Positions 14,247 to 23,691 are shown, counted from the stretch's first letter. The stretch: 45,283 nt of DNA from JBHICC01 sp046759385 (GCA_046759385.1 JBHICC010000022.1:1-45283), one strand, 5' to 3'. Notes: generated by a model not told the origin, from the letters alone. Numbers and translations: made by a program.

Positions 14247-15012
14247 TCCCAAATCTTCGATGACGTTGCTGGTAGCTTCGAATGGCGCGAAGGAAATCGA
14301 TTTTGCGAAACGCCGGCCAATACACATCGCAGAAGTAGTACTCACTAAACGCGCTTTGCCAAAGCATGAAGCCAGACAGGCGTAGCTCACCCGACGTGCG
14401 TATGATCAAGTCAGGGTCGGGCCCATTGGTATACAGGTACTTGTCCACGACATTGGGAGAGAAGTTATTAAGAACGTCGTCCGCCGTTCGACCTTGGCCG
14501 AAGCTATCGCGCAGGTAACCCTTGACTGCATCGACAATTTCCTGCCGCCCACCGTAGCCGACGCCGACGTTTAGCACGATACGGTTATTCTCTTCAGTGG
14601 CTCTTGCGGCTCGCCGTAGCGCCTCAACGGCAGCGGCGGGCAACAGCTCAGGCTTGCCGATTGGCCGGATCTTCATGCCGAGCTGTTCGGTCAGTCCCTG
14701 CTTTACCCATTGATCGAGCTTTTGCTCGATGACGTTAAGGACCGCGGCGACATCGTCGGGGTCGCGCGTGAGGTTCTCGGTTGATAGCCACCATAAAGTG
14801 ATCTGCGATATGCCGAGCTGCACACACCAGTTGAGCACCTCTTCCGTTTTGGCGGCGCCAAGGTTGTATCCTTCCTTCAAGTCGACCAGGCGCTTGGTGC
14901 GCGCATAGCGGCGATGGCCGTCCTGGATCAAACCTAGATGCTGCGGCAGGGGGTCGTGCAAGACCTCGGCCAGAAGCCGGCGTTCATAGAGCTTGTATAG
15001 AATTCCCTTCAC
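14242..15012 (-). CDS. cis-prenyltransferase (undecaprenyl/short-chain Z-type diphosphate synthase family)
   Basis: About 256 residues from the GTG at 15012 (VKGILYKLYERRLL); the frame continues upstream to 15189 but those residues do not resemble the family. It condenses isopentenyl diphosphate onto an allylic diphosphate in the cytoplasm. The active-site motif reads QDGHRRYAR, with His33 where nearly all relatives have Asn. LSTENLTRDPDD and IIRTSGELRLSGFMLWQSAFSE complete the substrate sites. The LSTENL form resembles short-chain mycobacterial Z-prenyl synthases rather than housekeeping UppS (FSSENW). It is convergent with cysteine dioxygenase. Confidence 0.88.
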   Translation of the reverse strand: MKGILYKLYERRLLAEVLHDPLPQHLGLIQDGHRRYARTKRLVDLKEGYNLGAAKTEEVLNWCVQLGISQITLWWLSTENLTRDPDDVAAVLNVIEQKLDQWVKQGLTEQLGMKIRPIGKPELLPAAAVEALRRAARATEENNRIVLNVGVGYGGRQEIVDAVKGYLRDSFGQGRTADDVLNNFSPNVVDKYLYTNGPDPDLIIRTSGELRLSGFMLWQSAFSEYYFCDVYWPAFRKIDFLRAIRSYQQRHRRFGK

Positions 15013-15108
15013 GGGTGGTATCGGTCGGAGGGCTTGGTTACGCCCACCTCTTTGCTTTATAGCACACGCAAAGCCCGTGCCTAGGGCAGGTTCTTCAAAC
15101 CGCTGGGA

Positions 15109-15122
15109 CCGGGACGTCCCGG
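15109..15122. promoter_or_regulatory. 14-bp perfect palindrome upstream of the prenyltransferase
   Basis: CCGGGACGTCCCGG is a perfect palindrome about 95 bases upstream of the likely GTG start of the prenyltransferase, in the 178-base gap after the Kef gene. The position fits an operator, but self-complementary GC-rich sequence may also be chance. No regulator gene is adjacent. Confidence 0.3.
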
Positions 15123-15190
15123 GCGGGCAAATCGTGCGGGAGCGGCACGAATTCACCGTACAGATTCCTCGCTTATCCAAGGGCGCCATG

Positions 15191-16993
15191 TCATTTAGAG
15201 GCTGTGCCCGAGCCTAACGACGCCGGTTCCGTGTCGGACTCAAACACCTCCTCGAGCTCGTGCGCCGATTCCTTCGCCGTTTGTATCAGCTTCGACTCGT
15301 CGTGATGAATGGCGTGTTGCTTAACCAATGTTTCCTCATCATGCTGCCGGAACAGCATGCCGGCACGCTTCACCTGCTCGTCCGGCTCGCCGAGGCCACG
15401 CAGCACCTGCTCGGCAATATCGAGACTCGACAAAAAAGTCTCACGCATGATCTTTTTTGCGCCGCAATCCATTAGCAGGTGAGCGTGGTGGCGATTGCGC
15501 GCGCGTGCATAGATTTCCAGATTTGGAAAATGTCTTTTCACGGTTTCCGCTGTGCGAACGGATGAAATGATGTCATCGATCGCAAGCACAAGGATCTTGG
15601 CCTTGTCAGCATTGGCGGCGCGCAGTAGATCCAGTCGAGACGCGTCGCCGTAGTAAACTTTGTTGCCGAAACGCCGAACAAAGTCCACCTGCGTCGAACT
15701 GACCTCAAGTGCGGTAAATGGAATCTTCTTAACCCGCAGCATGCGTCCGATGACCTGCCCGACGCGCCCGAAGCCGGCGATAATCACTTCGTGCTCAGGA
15801 TCCTGCATCTCATCGTAGGGTTTTGTCTTACCGGCCTGAAAACGCGATCTCAGCACGGACTCGTTGAACACCACGAGCAGCGGTGTTGCCGCCATCGTTA
15901 CGGTGACGACGACGATCAGCAGATCGGCGATGCTTTTACTGAGTAACCCATGTACCACTGCAACGCTAAACAAAACGAACGCAAACTCACCACCTTGCGG
16001 AAGGACGAAAGCAAGATTTCGCGCGGATTCGGTGTTGTGTCCGAATAGCCGCGCGAGCGTAAACAGCACGACGAACTTGATGGTAAGCAGCGCTACGACC
16101 AATGCCAAAACTTGCAGTGGTTGTCCGACGACGAGCCCTAGATTGGCCCACATGCCAACTGCAATGAAAAATAGACCCAGTAGCAGTCCTTTAAAAGGCT
16201 CGATATTTGCCTCGAGCTCGTGACGGTACTCAGAGTCGGCAAGCAGCACGCCGGCGAGGAACGCGCCTAATCCCATCGGTAGGTCGACCGACTCCATCAA
16301 CAGTGCGGCCCCGATCACCACTAACAAGGCTGTGGCCGTGAAAATCTCCTGACTGCCTGAAGTTGCCACAGCACGTAGCACGTGCCGCAGCGAAAACCGC
16401 CCGCCGACAACGAGTGCGGCCAACACGAGCACGATCTGCGCCGCATGCAGCGGGGTACTGTCACCAGTTTGCTGCGCCGTACCTACTGTCCCGAGCAGAG
16501 TGACCAGCGCAAGCAACGGTATAACGGCGAGGTCCTGGAACAGCAGGACCGCAAACGCGGAACGCCCGTAGCTAGTAGTCAGCTGCTTCTTTTCGGCGAG
16601 CATCTGTAGCACGAACGCGGTCGAGGAGAGCGCCAGACCTGCACCAGCGATGATTGCAGCCTGGGTATCGAGTCCAAGAGCATACGCCGCCAGCGCCAGT
16701 AGCGCCCCTGTCACAATGACCTGCGCCGCCCCAAGCCCAAAGATGGATTTACGCAAGACCCACAAACGTGAAGGCTGCAGCTCGAGCCCGATGATGAAAA
16801 GCAGCAATATCACACCGAGCTCGGCGAAACGCAGGATGTTGTCAACGTTGCTGATTAAACCGAGCCCCCATGGGCCGATCACGATGCCTGCAACGAGATA
16901 CCCCAACACCGACCCGAAACCGAGTCGCCGAAACAAAGGCACGGCAACGATCGCCGCGCCGAGAAAAATCGCGCTTTCATGAAGCAGACCCAT
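15191..16993 (-). CDS. CPA2 cation:proton antiporter with RCK domain (KefB/KefC type)
   Basis: A 600-residue protein, the usual length for Kef systems. About 12 membrane helices fill residues 1-380. An RCK/TrkA-N Rossmann domain follows (GFGRVGQVIGRMLRVKK near residue 405), then an acidic tail of about 80 residues. It should exchange K+ for H+ across the inner membrane, gated by a nucleotide or glutathione adduct bound to the RCK domain. AAAGGAT lies upstream of the ATG. No KefF/KefG ancillary gene is adjacent. It is divergent from the DUF4149 gene. Confidence 0.93.
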   Translation of the reverse strand: MGLLHESAIFLGAAIVAVPLFRRLGFGSVLGYLVAGIVIGPWGLGLISNVDNILRFAELGVILLLFIIGLELQPSRLWVLRKSIFGLGAAQVIVTGALLALAAYALGLDTQAAIIAGAGLALSSTAFVLQMLAEKKQLTTSYGRSAFAVLLFQDLAVIPLLALVTLLGTVGTAQQTGDSTPLHAAQIVLVLAALVVGGRFSLRHVLRAVATSGSQEIFTATALLVVIGAALLMESVDLPMGLGAFLAGVLLADSEYRHELEANIEPFKGLLLGLFFIAVGMWANLGLVVGQPLQVLALVVALLTIKFVVLFTLARLFGHNTESARNLAFVLPQGGEFAFVLFSVAVVHGLLSKSIADLLIVVVTVTMAATPLLVVFNESVLRSRFQAGKTKPYDEMQDPEHEVIIAGFGRVGQVIGRMLRVKKIPFTALEVSSTQVDFVRRFGNKVYYGDASRLDLLRAANADKAKILVLAIDDIISSVRTAETVKRHFPNLEIYARARNRHHAHLLMDCGAKKIMRETFLSSLDIAEQVLRGLGEPDEQVKRAGMLFRQHDEETLVKQHAIHHDESKLIQTAKESAHELEEVFESDTEPASLGSGTASK

Positions 16994-17145
16994 ATCGCTT
17001 ATCCTTTAGCAAGAACTGCATTGAACAGCGAGCAAACCACGGCGCATCATTAGCAGCTTGCCTTCAGCGACGCAAGGCGGGACAAGGTGCCATGCGGTGT
17101 CAGCACTGTGATATAAATTGGACTCGATGGTGTAGACGGCTGGAT

Positions 17146-17601
17146 ATGAAAACGATTCTGATTCTTATCATTCTTGCTGGCCTGGTGACCTGGGTTGGCG
17201 GCATAGCTTTCTTCTCGTTTATTGTGGCTCCGGTGGCGTTTCGCGTGCTCGAACAAAAAGAGGCTGGGCGTTTAGTGCGTGCGATTTTTCCACGCTATTA
17301 CAAACTCGGCGTAGCCTGTGGCGTGTTAATAGCAGTTAGCTCGTTGATATTGCTCGCGACGCGCACTGGCTTTGCATCATGGCTCGTCGCGGAGACGGGT
17401 GTTACGCTGTTGATGACTACGCTTGCGCTGTATTCGCTGATGCTGGCTAAACGCATAAACCTTGCTCGTGATGCCGGCGAAGCGCAGGAGCTTGTGTTCA
17501 AACGTCTGCATCGGCGCTCGGTTCTATTGAACACATGCGTGTTGCTTCTCGGCTTCCTTAACTTGGGGATTATTGCCCACTTCGCCGTACCGCTAGGTTG
17601 A
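17146..17601 (+). CDS. DUF4149/TMEM205-like membrane protein
   Basis: A 151-residue inner-membrane protein with four helices, at about 3-26, 50-68, 76-95 and 126-148. WVGGIAFFSFIVAPVAFRVL and a conserved HRRSVLLN segment are typical of this family, whose function is not established. ATG 17146 is chosen because the frame before it is not protein-like; the ribosome site is weak, with a TATAAAT element about 30 bases further upstream. The RND exporter gene follows after 41 bases, so the two may be co-transcribed. Confidence 0.78.
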   Translation: MKTILILIILAGLVTWVGGIAFFSFIVAPVAFRVLEQKEAGRLVRAIFPRYYKLGVACGVLIAVSSLILLATRTGFASWLVAETGVTLLMTTLALYSLMLAKRINLARDAGEAQELVFKRLHRRSVLLNTCVLLLGFLNLGIIAHFAVPLG

Positions 17602-17642
17602 TCAACGGCGCTGGGTTACGCCTCCTTCGTTACTGAGCAGGG

Positions 17643-19937
17643 ATGTTAGAGACCTACACAGGCTGGTTGCTACGTCGTCACAGAATCGTGGTCTTGGTTA
17701 CGTTGTTGGCCGCGCTTTTGTTGAGCATCGGCGCGGCCAGGCTCACTTTCACGAATGACATGCGTGCGTATTTCAGCGAGGACAACCCCCAGTTCATCGC
17801 GTTCAAGGCTCTGGAGCATACTTTCAATAAGCAGGACACCTTGCATTTTCTCGTAGTGGCACGCAACGGTGATGTCTTTGATCACAAAACACTAACTTTA
17901 GTTACGGAACTGACCGAGTTTGGCTGGCAGGTACCGTACTCGGTAAGGGTCAACTCACTCGCCAATTTTCAGTACAGCCACGCCGATGGCGACGAGCTGT
18001 TCGTGTCGGATCTAGTCTCTGACCCGGCACAGCTTGATCCACTCGCTAGAGCACGAATCAAGGGGATCGCGCTGGCCGAGCCCGCGCTGGTTAACCGTCT
18101 GGTGGCGGCGGACGGGACAGCCACTGAGATCGAGGTTTTCCTAAATCTGCCTGATGGCGATTTGAACGCAAACGACGATGTCGTTACGTTCGCGCGTTCC
18201 GAGTTGTCGGCGTTCCGGGCGCGTTTCCCCGATGTCGATATCCTGCTTGGCGGTAGCGCCACTTTTAACGTTGCACTCGGCGATGCCGTCCAGCGCGATC
18301 TGCGCACTCTAGTGGTGTTGAGCTACGCGGTCATTGTGATTGGTCTGATGCTGCTGTTGCGCCAAGTCGGTGGCACCGTGGGCACCTTGGTCGTCGTCAC
18401 CTTGTCGATAGCGAGCACAATGGGTGTTTTCGGCTGGTTTGATACGACGCTTGCCGCTGTCGCCGGATTCGTACCGAGCATTGTTATGACCCTGGCAGTG
18501 GCCGACTCGGTACACATTCTGGTGACCTATTACTACGAACTGCGTCGTGGTCGGCCGAAACAGGCGGCCATCCGCGAGTCGATGCGTGTCAATGCGATGC
18601 CTGTTTTTATTACAAGCGTCACTACTATTATCGGCGTACTCACGCTTAACTTCAGCGATTCGCCGCCTTATCGCGACCTCGGTAACATGATCGCAGTGGG
18701 GATCGCGTTTGCCTATGTGCTGTCGATGACATTCTTGCCAGCGTTTCTCGCATGGGCTCCGAGCGGACGCATGTCACGCGGGCAGACCCTAGAGCGGCTC
18801 ATGAGCCGCTTCGCGGAATGGGTAATCTATCATCGTCGCAGGCTGCTGTTCGTGGTTGGAGTAGTGATTGCCATGGTAGCGAGCTTCATCCCGCAAAACG
18901 AGCTCACAGAACGCTGGCATGACTACTTCGACACTACGTTCGAGATTCGAAGAACGGTGGATACGGTTAACGAACACTTCGGCGGAATCCATGTCATTCG
19001 GTACGCGTTGGAAACCGGTGTCGATCAGGGCATCCACGAGCCTAAGTATATGCAGGCGGTGGAGCAGTTCGCTGATTGGTATCGACGGCAACCGGGCGTC
19101 AGCTATGTCGGCAAGCTTAGTGATGTTATCAAGAAGCTAAACATGAACATGCATGCCGATGACCCGGCATGGTACCGATTGCCAGAGAGTCGGGAGCTGA
19201 TGGCGCAGTATCTCTTGCTCTACGAGCTAGCCTTACCGCGGGGGTTAGGGCTTGAAACGACAGTCAACGTGAGCCGATCGGCAACGCAGTTTATCGCGGT
19301 CGTTAAAAAGACCGACTCGGAACAACTGCTTGCCCTGGACCGCCGCGCTAGGGAATGGCTCAAGACCAACGCACCGTGGATTCTGGTCACTGAGGGAACC
19401 GGGATCGATATGGTCTTTGCGCACATCAATCACCGCAATATACGCAGCTTGCTGGGAGGCATAGCGCTGGCTCTGGTGCTGATATCGTTGCTGCTCGTGG
19501 TCGCGTTGCGTTCCGTTAAGATCGGGCTCATGAGCTTGATTACCAACCTAGCTCCGGCTGGGCTCGCGTACGGGACATGGGGTCTATTAGTCGGCCGAGT
19601 GGACCTTTCGGCATCGGTCGTGATCTGCATGAGTCTCGGCATCGTGGTCGACGATACCGTACATTTCCTAAGCAAGTATCTGATGGCGCGGCGGCAGTGG
19701 CGGATGGACGCGGCTGGGGGGATGCGTTATGCCTTCAACACTGTCGGTGTCGCGCTATTCATTACCACGGCCGTACTCGTGAGCGGGTTTCTCGTTCTCG
19801 GTGCCTCGCACTTCTCACCAACCTGGGTCGTCGGTGTTCTGCTTGCCACCACGTTGGCTTATGCGCTGGTTATCGACTTTCTGTTCTTGCCACCGTTACT
19901 GCTGACTCTGGAAAAACGCTGGCATCTTAGGTACTAA
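17643..19937 (+). CDS. MMPL/RND-superfamily exporter
   Basis: A 764-residue protein with two repeated halves, each one helix, a large periplasmic loop and a five-helix bundle. The first bundle is near residues 220-370 and the second near 600-760. VADSVHILVTYYYELRRG and SLGIVVDDTVHFLSKYLMARR are the two proton-relay-type helix IV segments, the second with the Asp pair. This is the HpnN/MMPL-like branch thought to export lipids or hydrophobic compounds, not the AcrB-type pump. The ribosome site before ATG 17643 is weak. It stands upstream of the amidase pair without obvious link. Confidence 0.9.
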   Translation: MLETYTGWLLRRHRIVVLVTLLAALLLSIGAARLTFTNDMRAYFSEDNPQFIAFKALEHTFNKQDTLHFLVVARNGDVFDHKTLTLVTELTEFGWQVPYSVRVNSLANFQYSHADGDELFVSDLVSDPAQLDPLARARIKGIALAEPALVNRLVAADGTATEIEVFLNLPDGDLNANDDVVTFARSELSAFRARFPDVDILLGGSATFNVALGDAVQRDLRTLVVLSYAVIVIGLMLLLRQVGGTVGTLVVVTLSIASTMGVFGWFDTTLAAVAGFVPSIVMTLAVADSVHILVTYYYELRRGRPKQAAIRESMRVNAMPVFITSVTTIIGVLTLNFSDSPPYRDLGNMIAVGIAFAYVLSMTFLPAFLAWAPSGRMSRGQTLERLMSRFAEWVIYHRRRLLFVVGVVIAMVASFIPQNELTERWHDYFDTTFEIRRTVDTVNEHFGGIHVIRYALETGVDQGIHEPKYMQAVEQFADWYRRQPGVSYVGKLSDVIKKLNMNMHADDPAWYRLPESRELMAQYLLLYELALPRGLGLETTVNVSRSATQFIAVVKKTDSEQLLALDRRAREWLKTNAPWILVTEGTGIDMVFAHINHRNIRSLLGGIALALVLISLLLVVALRSVKIGLMSLITNLAPAGLAYGTWGLLVGRVDLSASVVICMSLGIVVDDTVHFLSKYLMARRQWRMDAAGGMRYAFNTVGVALFITTAVLVSGFLVLGASHFSPTWVVGVLLATTLAYALVIDFLFLPPLLLTLEKRWHLRY

Positions 19938-19974
19938 AGGAAACCTGGCGACGCCGGGGCGGAGTGCCCATACG

Positions 19975-20193
19975 ATGAAACAACCATCTCACAAAGAACT
20001 GCAGAAGCTTGCACAGGAAGCGTTTGGCCGCGATCTTAGCGATGTAGACGTCGATACCTACAAAGAGCGCTTGCCTGGGATGGTGCGTACGATCGATATC
20101 ATCCGGGAGTGGGAAGACCGGTTAGGCGAAACGGAACCGGCCGCTGTGCATCGTGTGCCGCTAGCCCGGCAAGAGTCAGATGTCCCAGACTGA
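19975..20193 (+). CDS. small GatC/AtzG-like amidase partner
   Basis: A 72-residue protein whose end overlaps the start of the amidase gene by 14 bases. The sequence has an N-terminal helix (LQKLAQEAFGRDLS), a second helix (RTIDIIREWEDRLGE) and an extended tail ending AVHRVPLAR. This size, order and position match AtzG/DUF4089 and GatC proteins, which wrap around and stabilise an amidase subunit. Sequence identity by eye is low, so the assignment rests on architecture and the overlapping gene order. It is probably translated together with the amidase. Confidence 0.6.
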   Translation: MKQPSHKELQKLAQEAFGRDLSDVDVDTYKERLPGMVRTIDIIREWEDRLGETEPAAVHRVPLARQESDVPD

Positions 20194-21571
20194 GCTTGCT
20201 TTCCTTAGCATCGCCGAGCTCGCACCACGAATCGCTGCGCACGAGCTTTCACCCGTAGCGCTTACGGATGCGGTGCTCGCGCGCATCGCGCGGCACAACG
20301 ACCAGCTCAATGCTTACATTACTGTCACCGAGGAGAGTGCACGGCAGGCGGCGCAGGCAGCCGAAACAACCATTCAGGCGGGTAACTATCTTGGCCCACT
20401 GCATGGTGTTCCGGTCGCGGTAAAAGATTTGTTTGCCATGCGAGGGGTGCGGACGACATGCGGATCGCCATTGTTGGCCGATTGGATACCGAATCACGAT
20501 GCTGCGGTAGTCGAGCAGCTGATGAAGGCGGGTGCCGTAATCGTTGGAAAGACCAATTTGCACGAACTCGCCTACGGGACTACCAGCAACAACCCGCACT
20601 ACGGCGCTGTGCACAATCCGTGGGACCCCAAGTACCATCCTGGCGGCTCCAGCGGCGGGTCGGCAACGGCCGTGGCGGCGGGTCTGGCCATGGGCGCGCT
20701 CGGCAGCGATACCGGCGCATCGATTCGGCAACCAGCGGCATGTTGTGGCATTGTCGGGCTCAAGCCCACCTTCGGGTGTGTGAGCAAGTTCGGTGCGCTT
20801 CCGCTGTCGTGGTCTATGGACCATGTTGGTCCGATGACGCGTACGGTGCACGATTGTGCGCTGATGTTACAGGCGTTAGCTGGCCATGATTCTCGAGACC
20901 CCACTAGCATCGACCGGTCTGTCCCGGATTACGTCGCCCACCTCGATAGAAATTTACTTCGCCGACGAATCGGCATCGCACGTGACTATTTTTTCGAAAA
21001 CTGCGATCCGGAGGTTGCCGCCCTTGTCGATGCTGCGGTAGGGGTGTTACGCGATCTCGGGGCGGTAACGGAAGAAATCGTGCTTCCTGATATGCGCGCG
21101 GCACGCGCCGCAGGCTCACTTATCATTTCTGTCGAAGCGGCCGCCTACCACGCCGTCGATCTACGCGAGCGGCCTGGTTCTTTCAGCGATGAGCTACGCG
21201 CGGCCCTCGAGATGGGAAGCTTCTACAGCGGTGTCGATTACGCTCAGGCGCAACGCATGCGCCGGCTGATCAGCGCCGAGACTGAGCGCAGATTAGCCGG
21301 CTTTGATGCGATCGTGATGCCGACATCGCCTGTAGCGGCAACACCCATCGTCGATGACCCACCCGGCCATGTCACGCTCCGCAGCCGCAACACACTGCCC
21401 TTTGATTTCGTCAGTTTGCCGGCAATCTCTGTACCTTGTGGCTTCACCGCGGCGGGCTTGCCGATAGGCTTACAAATTGTCGGCAAGGCGTTCGACGAGG
21501 CTGGCGTCTTACAAATCGCCTATGCGTACGAACGCGCCACATCCTGGCATTCTCGCCACCCGCTGCTCTAG
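20180..21571 (+). CDS. amidase-signature hydrolase (AtzE/GatA-like)
   Basis: A 463-residue amidase-signature enzyme. The catalytic triad is Lys82 (VAVKDLF), a cis-Ser in GGSSGGS near residue 157 and nucleophile Ser181 (DTGASIRQPA). It hydrolyses an amide in the cytoplasm. It differs from true GatA in the segment after GLKPTFG (CVSKFGALPLSW rather than RVSRYGL), and no gatB is in the window, so tRNA amidation is unlikely. The overlapping small gene upstream suggests an AtzE-AtzG-type complex. The substrate is unknown. Confidence 0.88.
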   Translation: MSQTELAFLSIAELAPRIAAHELSPVALTDAVLARIARHNDQLNAYITVTEESARQAAQAAETTIQAGNYLGPLHGVPVAVKDLFAMRGVRTTCGSPLLADWIPNHDAAVVEQLMKAGAVIVGKTNLHELAYGTTSNNPHYGAVHNPWDPKYHPGGSSGGSATAVAAGLAMGALGSDTGASIRQPAACCGIVGLKPTFGCVSKFGALPLSWSMDHVGPMTRTVHDCALMLQALAGHDSRDPTSIDRSVPDYVAHLDRNLLRRRIGIARDYFFENCDPEVAALVDAAVGVLRDLGAVTEEIVLPDMRAARAAGSLIISVEAAAYHAVDLRERPGSFSDELRAALEMGSFYSGVDYAQAQRMRRLISAETERRLAGFDAIVMPTSPVAATPIVDDPPGHVTLRSRNTLPFDFVSLPAISVPCGFTAAGLPIGLQIVGKAFDEAGVLQIAYAYERATSWHSRHPLL

Positions 21572-21619
21572 GGCCGCTACGTGTTACGATTAAGTCTTAG
21601 CGCGAGGGGACCCTATAGA

Positions 21620-22204
21620 ATGATACGCGCAAGCTTCGCTTTATTGCTCACGGTGCTACTGTCCGCCGATGTACTCGAGCGGCCGAACCGCATCGACGGC
21701 TATGGCAAAGTGCGGTTTGGCATGAACGCCGGCGACGCTGTCCGCATGCTGGGTTCGCAGGCCGTTCTCGAAGAGGTCTGCGGCGGGCGCCAGGCCGTTA
21801 CCTTTAGCGGTCGTGATGGTAGCCACACGTATACCGCCATGGCACATGTGAAGCACAGTCGCGTGGTTGACGTACAACTGTACGTACGCAGTCACCGCAC
21901 AGCGGACACGCGCACACAATGCCTTATTCACTTCAACAAGCTGCTAGCATTGCAGCAAACGCGCTACCGCGGCTATGAATTGCTAATCAAGGACCCGCAG
22001 TCGGGCTGGACGCGCGAGAAAATAGCGCGGCTACGCTTTCCAGACTCGTCGGTGGTCGAAGTGCGATCGAGATACTGGCCCGCGGGTGGCACCTGCTACA
22101 CGTACGTCACGCACCTCCCGCCTCCTGACGTGACGGTTGTCTCACGGCAACAGAAGCAGTTCCCGCTGCCTAATCAGCTCACGTTAATCACTGCGCTTCA
22201 ATAA
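21620..22204 (+). CDS. secreted protein of unknown function
   Basis: About 194 residues from the ATG at 21620, preceded by GAGGGGA; the frame opens earlier at 21581 without a better site. A short signal (MIRASFALLLTVLLSADV) precedes KVRFGMNAGDAVRMLG, a motif reminiscent of small periplasmic domains in the SmpA/BamE style, but the rest does not match. Three cysteines remain in the mature part. The last 17 bases overlap the 3' end of the convergent sodC gene. I do not recognise the family. Confidence 0.65.
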   Translation: MIRASFALLLTVLLSADVLERPNRIDGYGKVRFGMNAGDAVRMLGSQAVLEEVCGGRQAVTFSGRDGSHTYTAMAHVKHSRVVDVQLYVRSHRTADTRTQCLIHFNKLLALQQTRYRGYELLIKDPQSGWTREKIARLRFPDSSVVEVRSRYWPAGGTCYTYVTHLPPPDVTVVSRQQKQFPLPNQLTLITALQ

Positions 22205-22703
22205 CGCCACAGGCGATGCGCCCGCCGGCACCACCGATCGGCTGCGCCATGTGGTCATCGCGCTTCTCATGAATGACGAATGCGGAGCCGTCGGTATCCA
22301 ACAGCGGTGCCGAGCCACCTTTAAGCGTCACACGCGTTGTAAAGAGCTCCGCGTTCAACGTGCCATTTAGGGACACAAAAACATTGGGCAAGTCACCTCG
22401 ATCCGGTCCATTGGGATTTAACAGGCCATGTTTGCGCTTATGGGGATTAACGTGGCCCTTCGAAGCCTTGAAGTTCGGCTTGCACTTTCCAACACTGTGA
22501 ATGTGGATCGCGTGCGGGCCGGGTGGGAGCCCGTTTGCCTCGATAAAGATGAGCACGCCGGTCGGCGCTTGTTGAAGCAAGGCCTCACCGATAGTGTTGC
22601 CTTCGACATTGATGATCACCGCTTTCGCGGTTTGAGCGGCCAATGCGGCAATCGGTACAAACCCCAACAGCACTATGGAAACGGCTAATGCGAGCTTATT
22701 CAC
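22188..22703 (-). CDS. sodC: periplasmic Cu,Zn superoxide dismutase
   Basis: A 171-residue protein with a signal peptide ending around LAAQ. Copper and zinc ligands are visible in HIHSVGKC, GHVNPHKRKHG and VIHEKRDDH. Cys in GKC and the Cys in GGRIACGV should form the conserved disulfide. It converts superoxide to peroxide and oxygen in the periplasm. The zinc loop NPNGPDRGDLPN is intact. AAGGAGGACGTC ahead of the ATG is a strong ribosome site. It is convergent with the preceding gene by 17 bases. Confidence 0.95.
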   Translation of the reverse strand: MNKLALAVSIVLLGFVPIAALAAQTAKAVIINVEGNTIGEALLQQAPTGVLIFIEANGLPPGPHAIHIHSVGKCKPNFKASKGHVNPHKRKHGLLNPNGPDRGDLPNVFVSLNGTLNAELFTTRVTLKGGSAPLLDTDGSAFVIHEKRDDHMAQPIGGAGGRIACGVIEAQ

Positions 22704-22742
22704 GTAGACGTCCTCCTTGTGGCAGTTTTATTGTTAAGATAA

Positions 22743-22756
22743 GCCCGACAGCGGGC
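22743..22756 (-). terminator. short hairpin with T-rich tail downstream of the PfkB kinase
   Basis: GCCCG and CGGGC form a five-base-pair stem around ACAG. Read on the minus strand the stem is followed by TTATCTTAACAATAAAA, T-rich at first. It lies between the kinase stop and the sodC ribosome site and could separate their transcripts. Confidence 0.4.
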
Positions 22757-22842
22757 ATGGTAGCCTGGAGATCAGCAATCGCGATTGTGTTTTGTAAGAG
22801 CCGGAAATGCAAGAGACGCGAATTCGAAGAGCGTAGGTCGCG

Positions 22843-23691
22843 CTAACCGCGGAGTAATGTACGCGCTTCCTGGTCCAGGCGTCCAAGCCCCGGTCCCTCA
22901 ACAACGTGCGCGGCAATTCGCGTCGCAATTTCTCCCGCCTGGATCCAAGGCTCTCCGGCGCGGAGTGCGAGCCCCAAGACGAGGCCAAACACATCGCCAG
23001 CGCCGGTGGGGTCCACCTCATTGGCCGGCGCAGCAGGTAGGTCGACGCGATCCTTGCCACGGAACAAGGTTGCGCCGATAGTCCCACGGGTGAGAGCAAC
23101 GATCTCCGCCTGTTCGGCCAACTGACGCGCCAGGGCTTCACTCTCAGGGTGGTCGAGCTCTGAGAATGACACTAAGTTTGTTTGCGCGAACGCCTGCACA
23201 TCGAACAGTACGTCAGGAACGACAAGCCCATCGTCGGCTGCGGATCTTAGCCACCCTTGGATCGCTGCTATTACGTAGCTTCCGGGAAATAAGCGGAGCA
23301 TGCTTACTTCGCATTCGCTCATGACAGGGCAAACATAAGCCAAAGGCGTGCCACGTACGTCGGTTGTGATGTCCTCAGATTGCAAGGTTGGGGCGCGATT
23401 CAGCAAGCGCAGCCGGCGGGCATCGGCGGCGTAGTCGAGCTGGAACGTTGTCGGTTCCGCGCAGGGTTTGATACGCAGATCAATGGCCTCTTCCTGCTTC
23501 AACGCGGCCAAAAGATCGTCTTCGGGTGGTGCAGCGGTTATAACCGTCGGGCGATAACCGAGGACAGTGGCGGCAAGTGCGGCGAATGATGCCGCACCGC
23601 CCAAACGTGTCTCAGCAGCGCCCACGGCATTGAGAAAAATGTCGTGTGTGACGTGGCCCAGGACAACCAGGTTTTGTTCTTTTTCCGCCAG
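22843..23691 (-). CDS. PfkB-family sugar kinase, probable CTG start
   Basis: About 282 residues from a CTG codon at 23691. The family N-terminus LVVLGHVTHDIFLNAVG is in frame, but no ATG, GTG or TTG lies between it and the in-frame TAG at 23697-23695, and GAGGAA stands seven bases ahead of CTG. An internal GTG at 23625 would cut off the first beta strand. DPTGAGDVFGLVLG is the PfkB signature with catalytic Asp, and RLGGAASFAALAA the substrate-side Gly motif. The sugar or nucleoside substrate is unknown. It is divergent from the glutathione peroxidase gene. Confidence 0.8.
   Translation of the reverse strand: MAEKEQNLVVLGHVTHDIFLNAVGAAETRLGGAASFAALAATVLGYRPTVITAAPPEDDLLAALKQEEAIDLRIKPCAEPTTFQLDYAADARRLRLLNRAPTLQSEDITTDVRGTPLAYVCPVMSECEVSMLRLFPGSYVIAAIQGWLRSAADDGLVVPDVLFDVQAFAQTNLVSFSELDHPESEALARQLAEQAEIVALTRGTIGATLFRGKDRVDLPAAPANEVDPTGAGDVFGLVLGLALRAGEPWIQAGEIATRIAAHVVEGPGLGRLDQEARTLLRG

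Noticed and set aside
15013..15189. 59-residue N-terminal extension of the prenyltransferase
   Set aside because: Residues are Cys/Arg-rich and unlike the family; the GTG at 15012 gives the usual length.
20180..21571. True GatA of a tRNA amidotransferase
   Set aside because: No gatB nearby and the segment after GLKPTFG differs from GatA.
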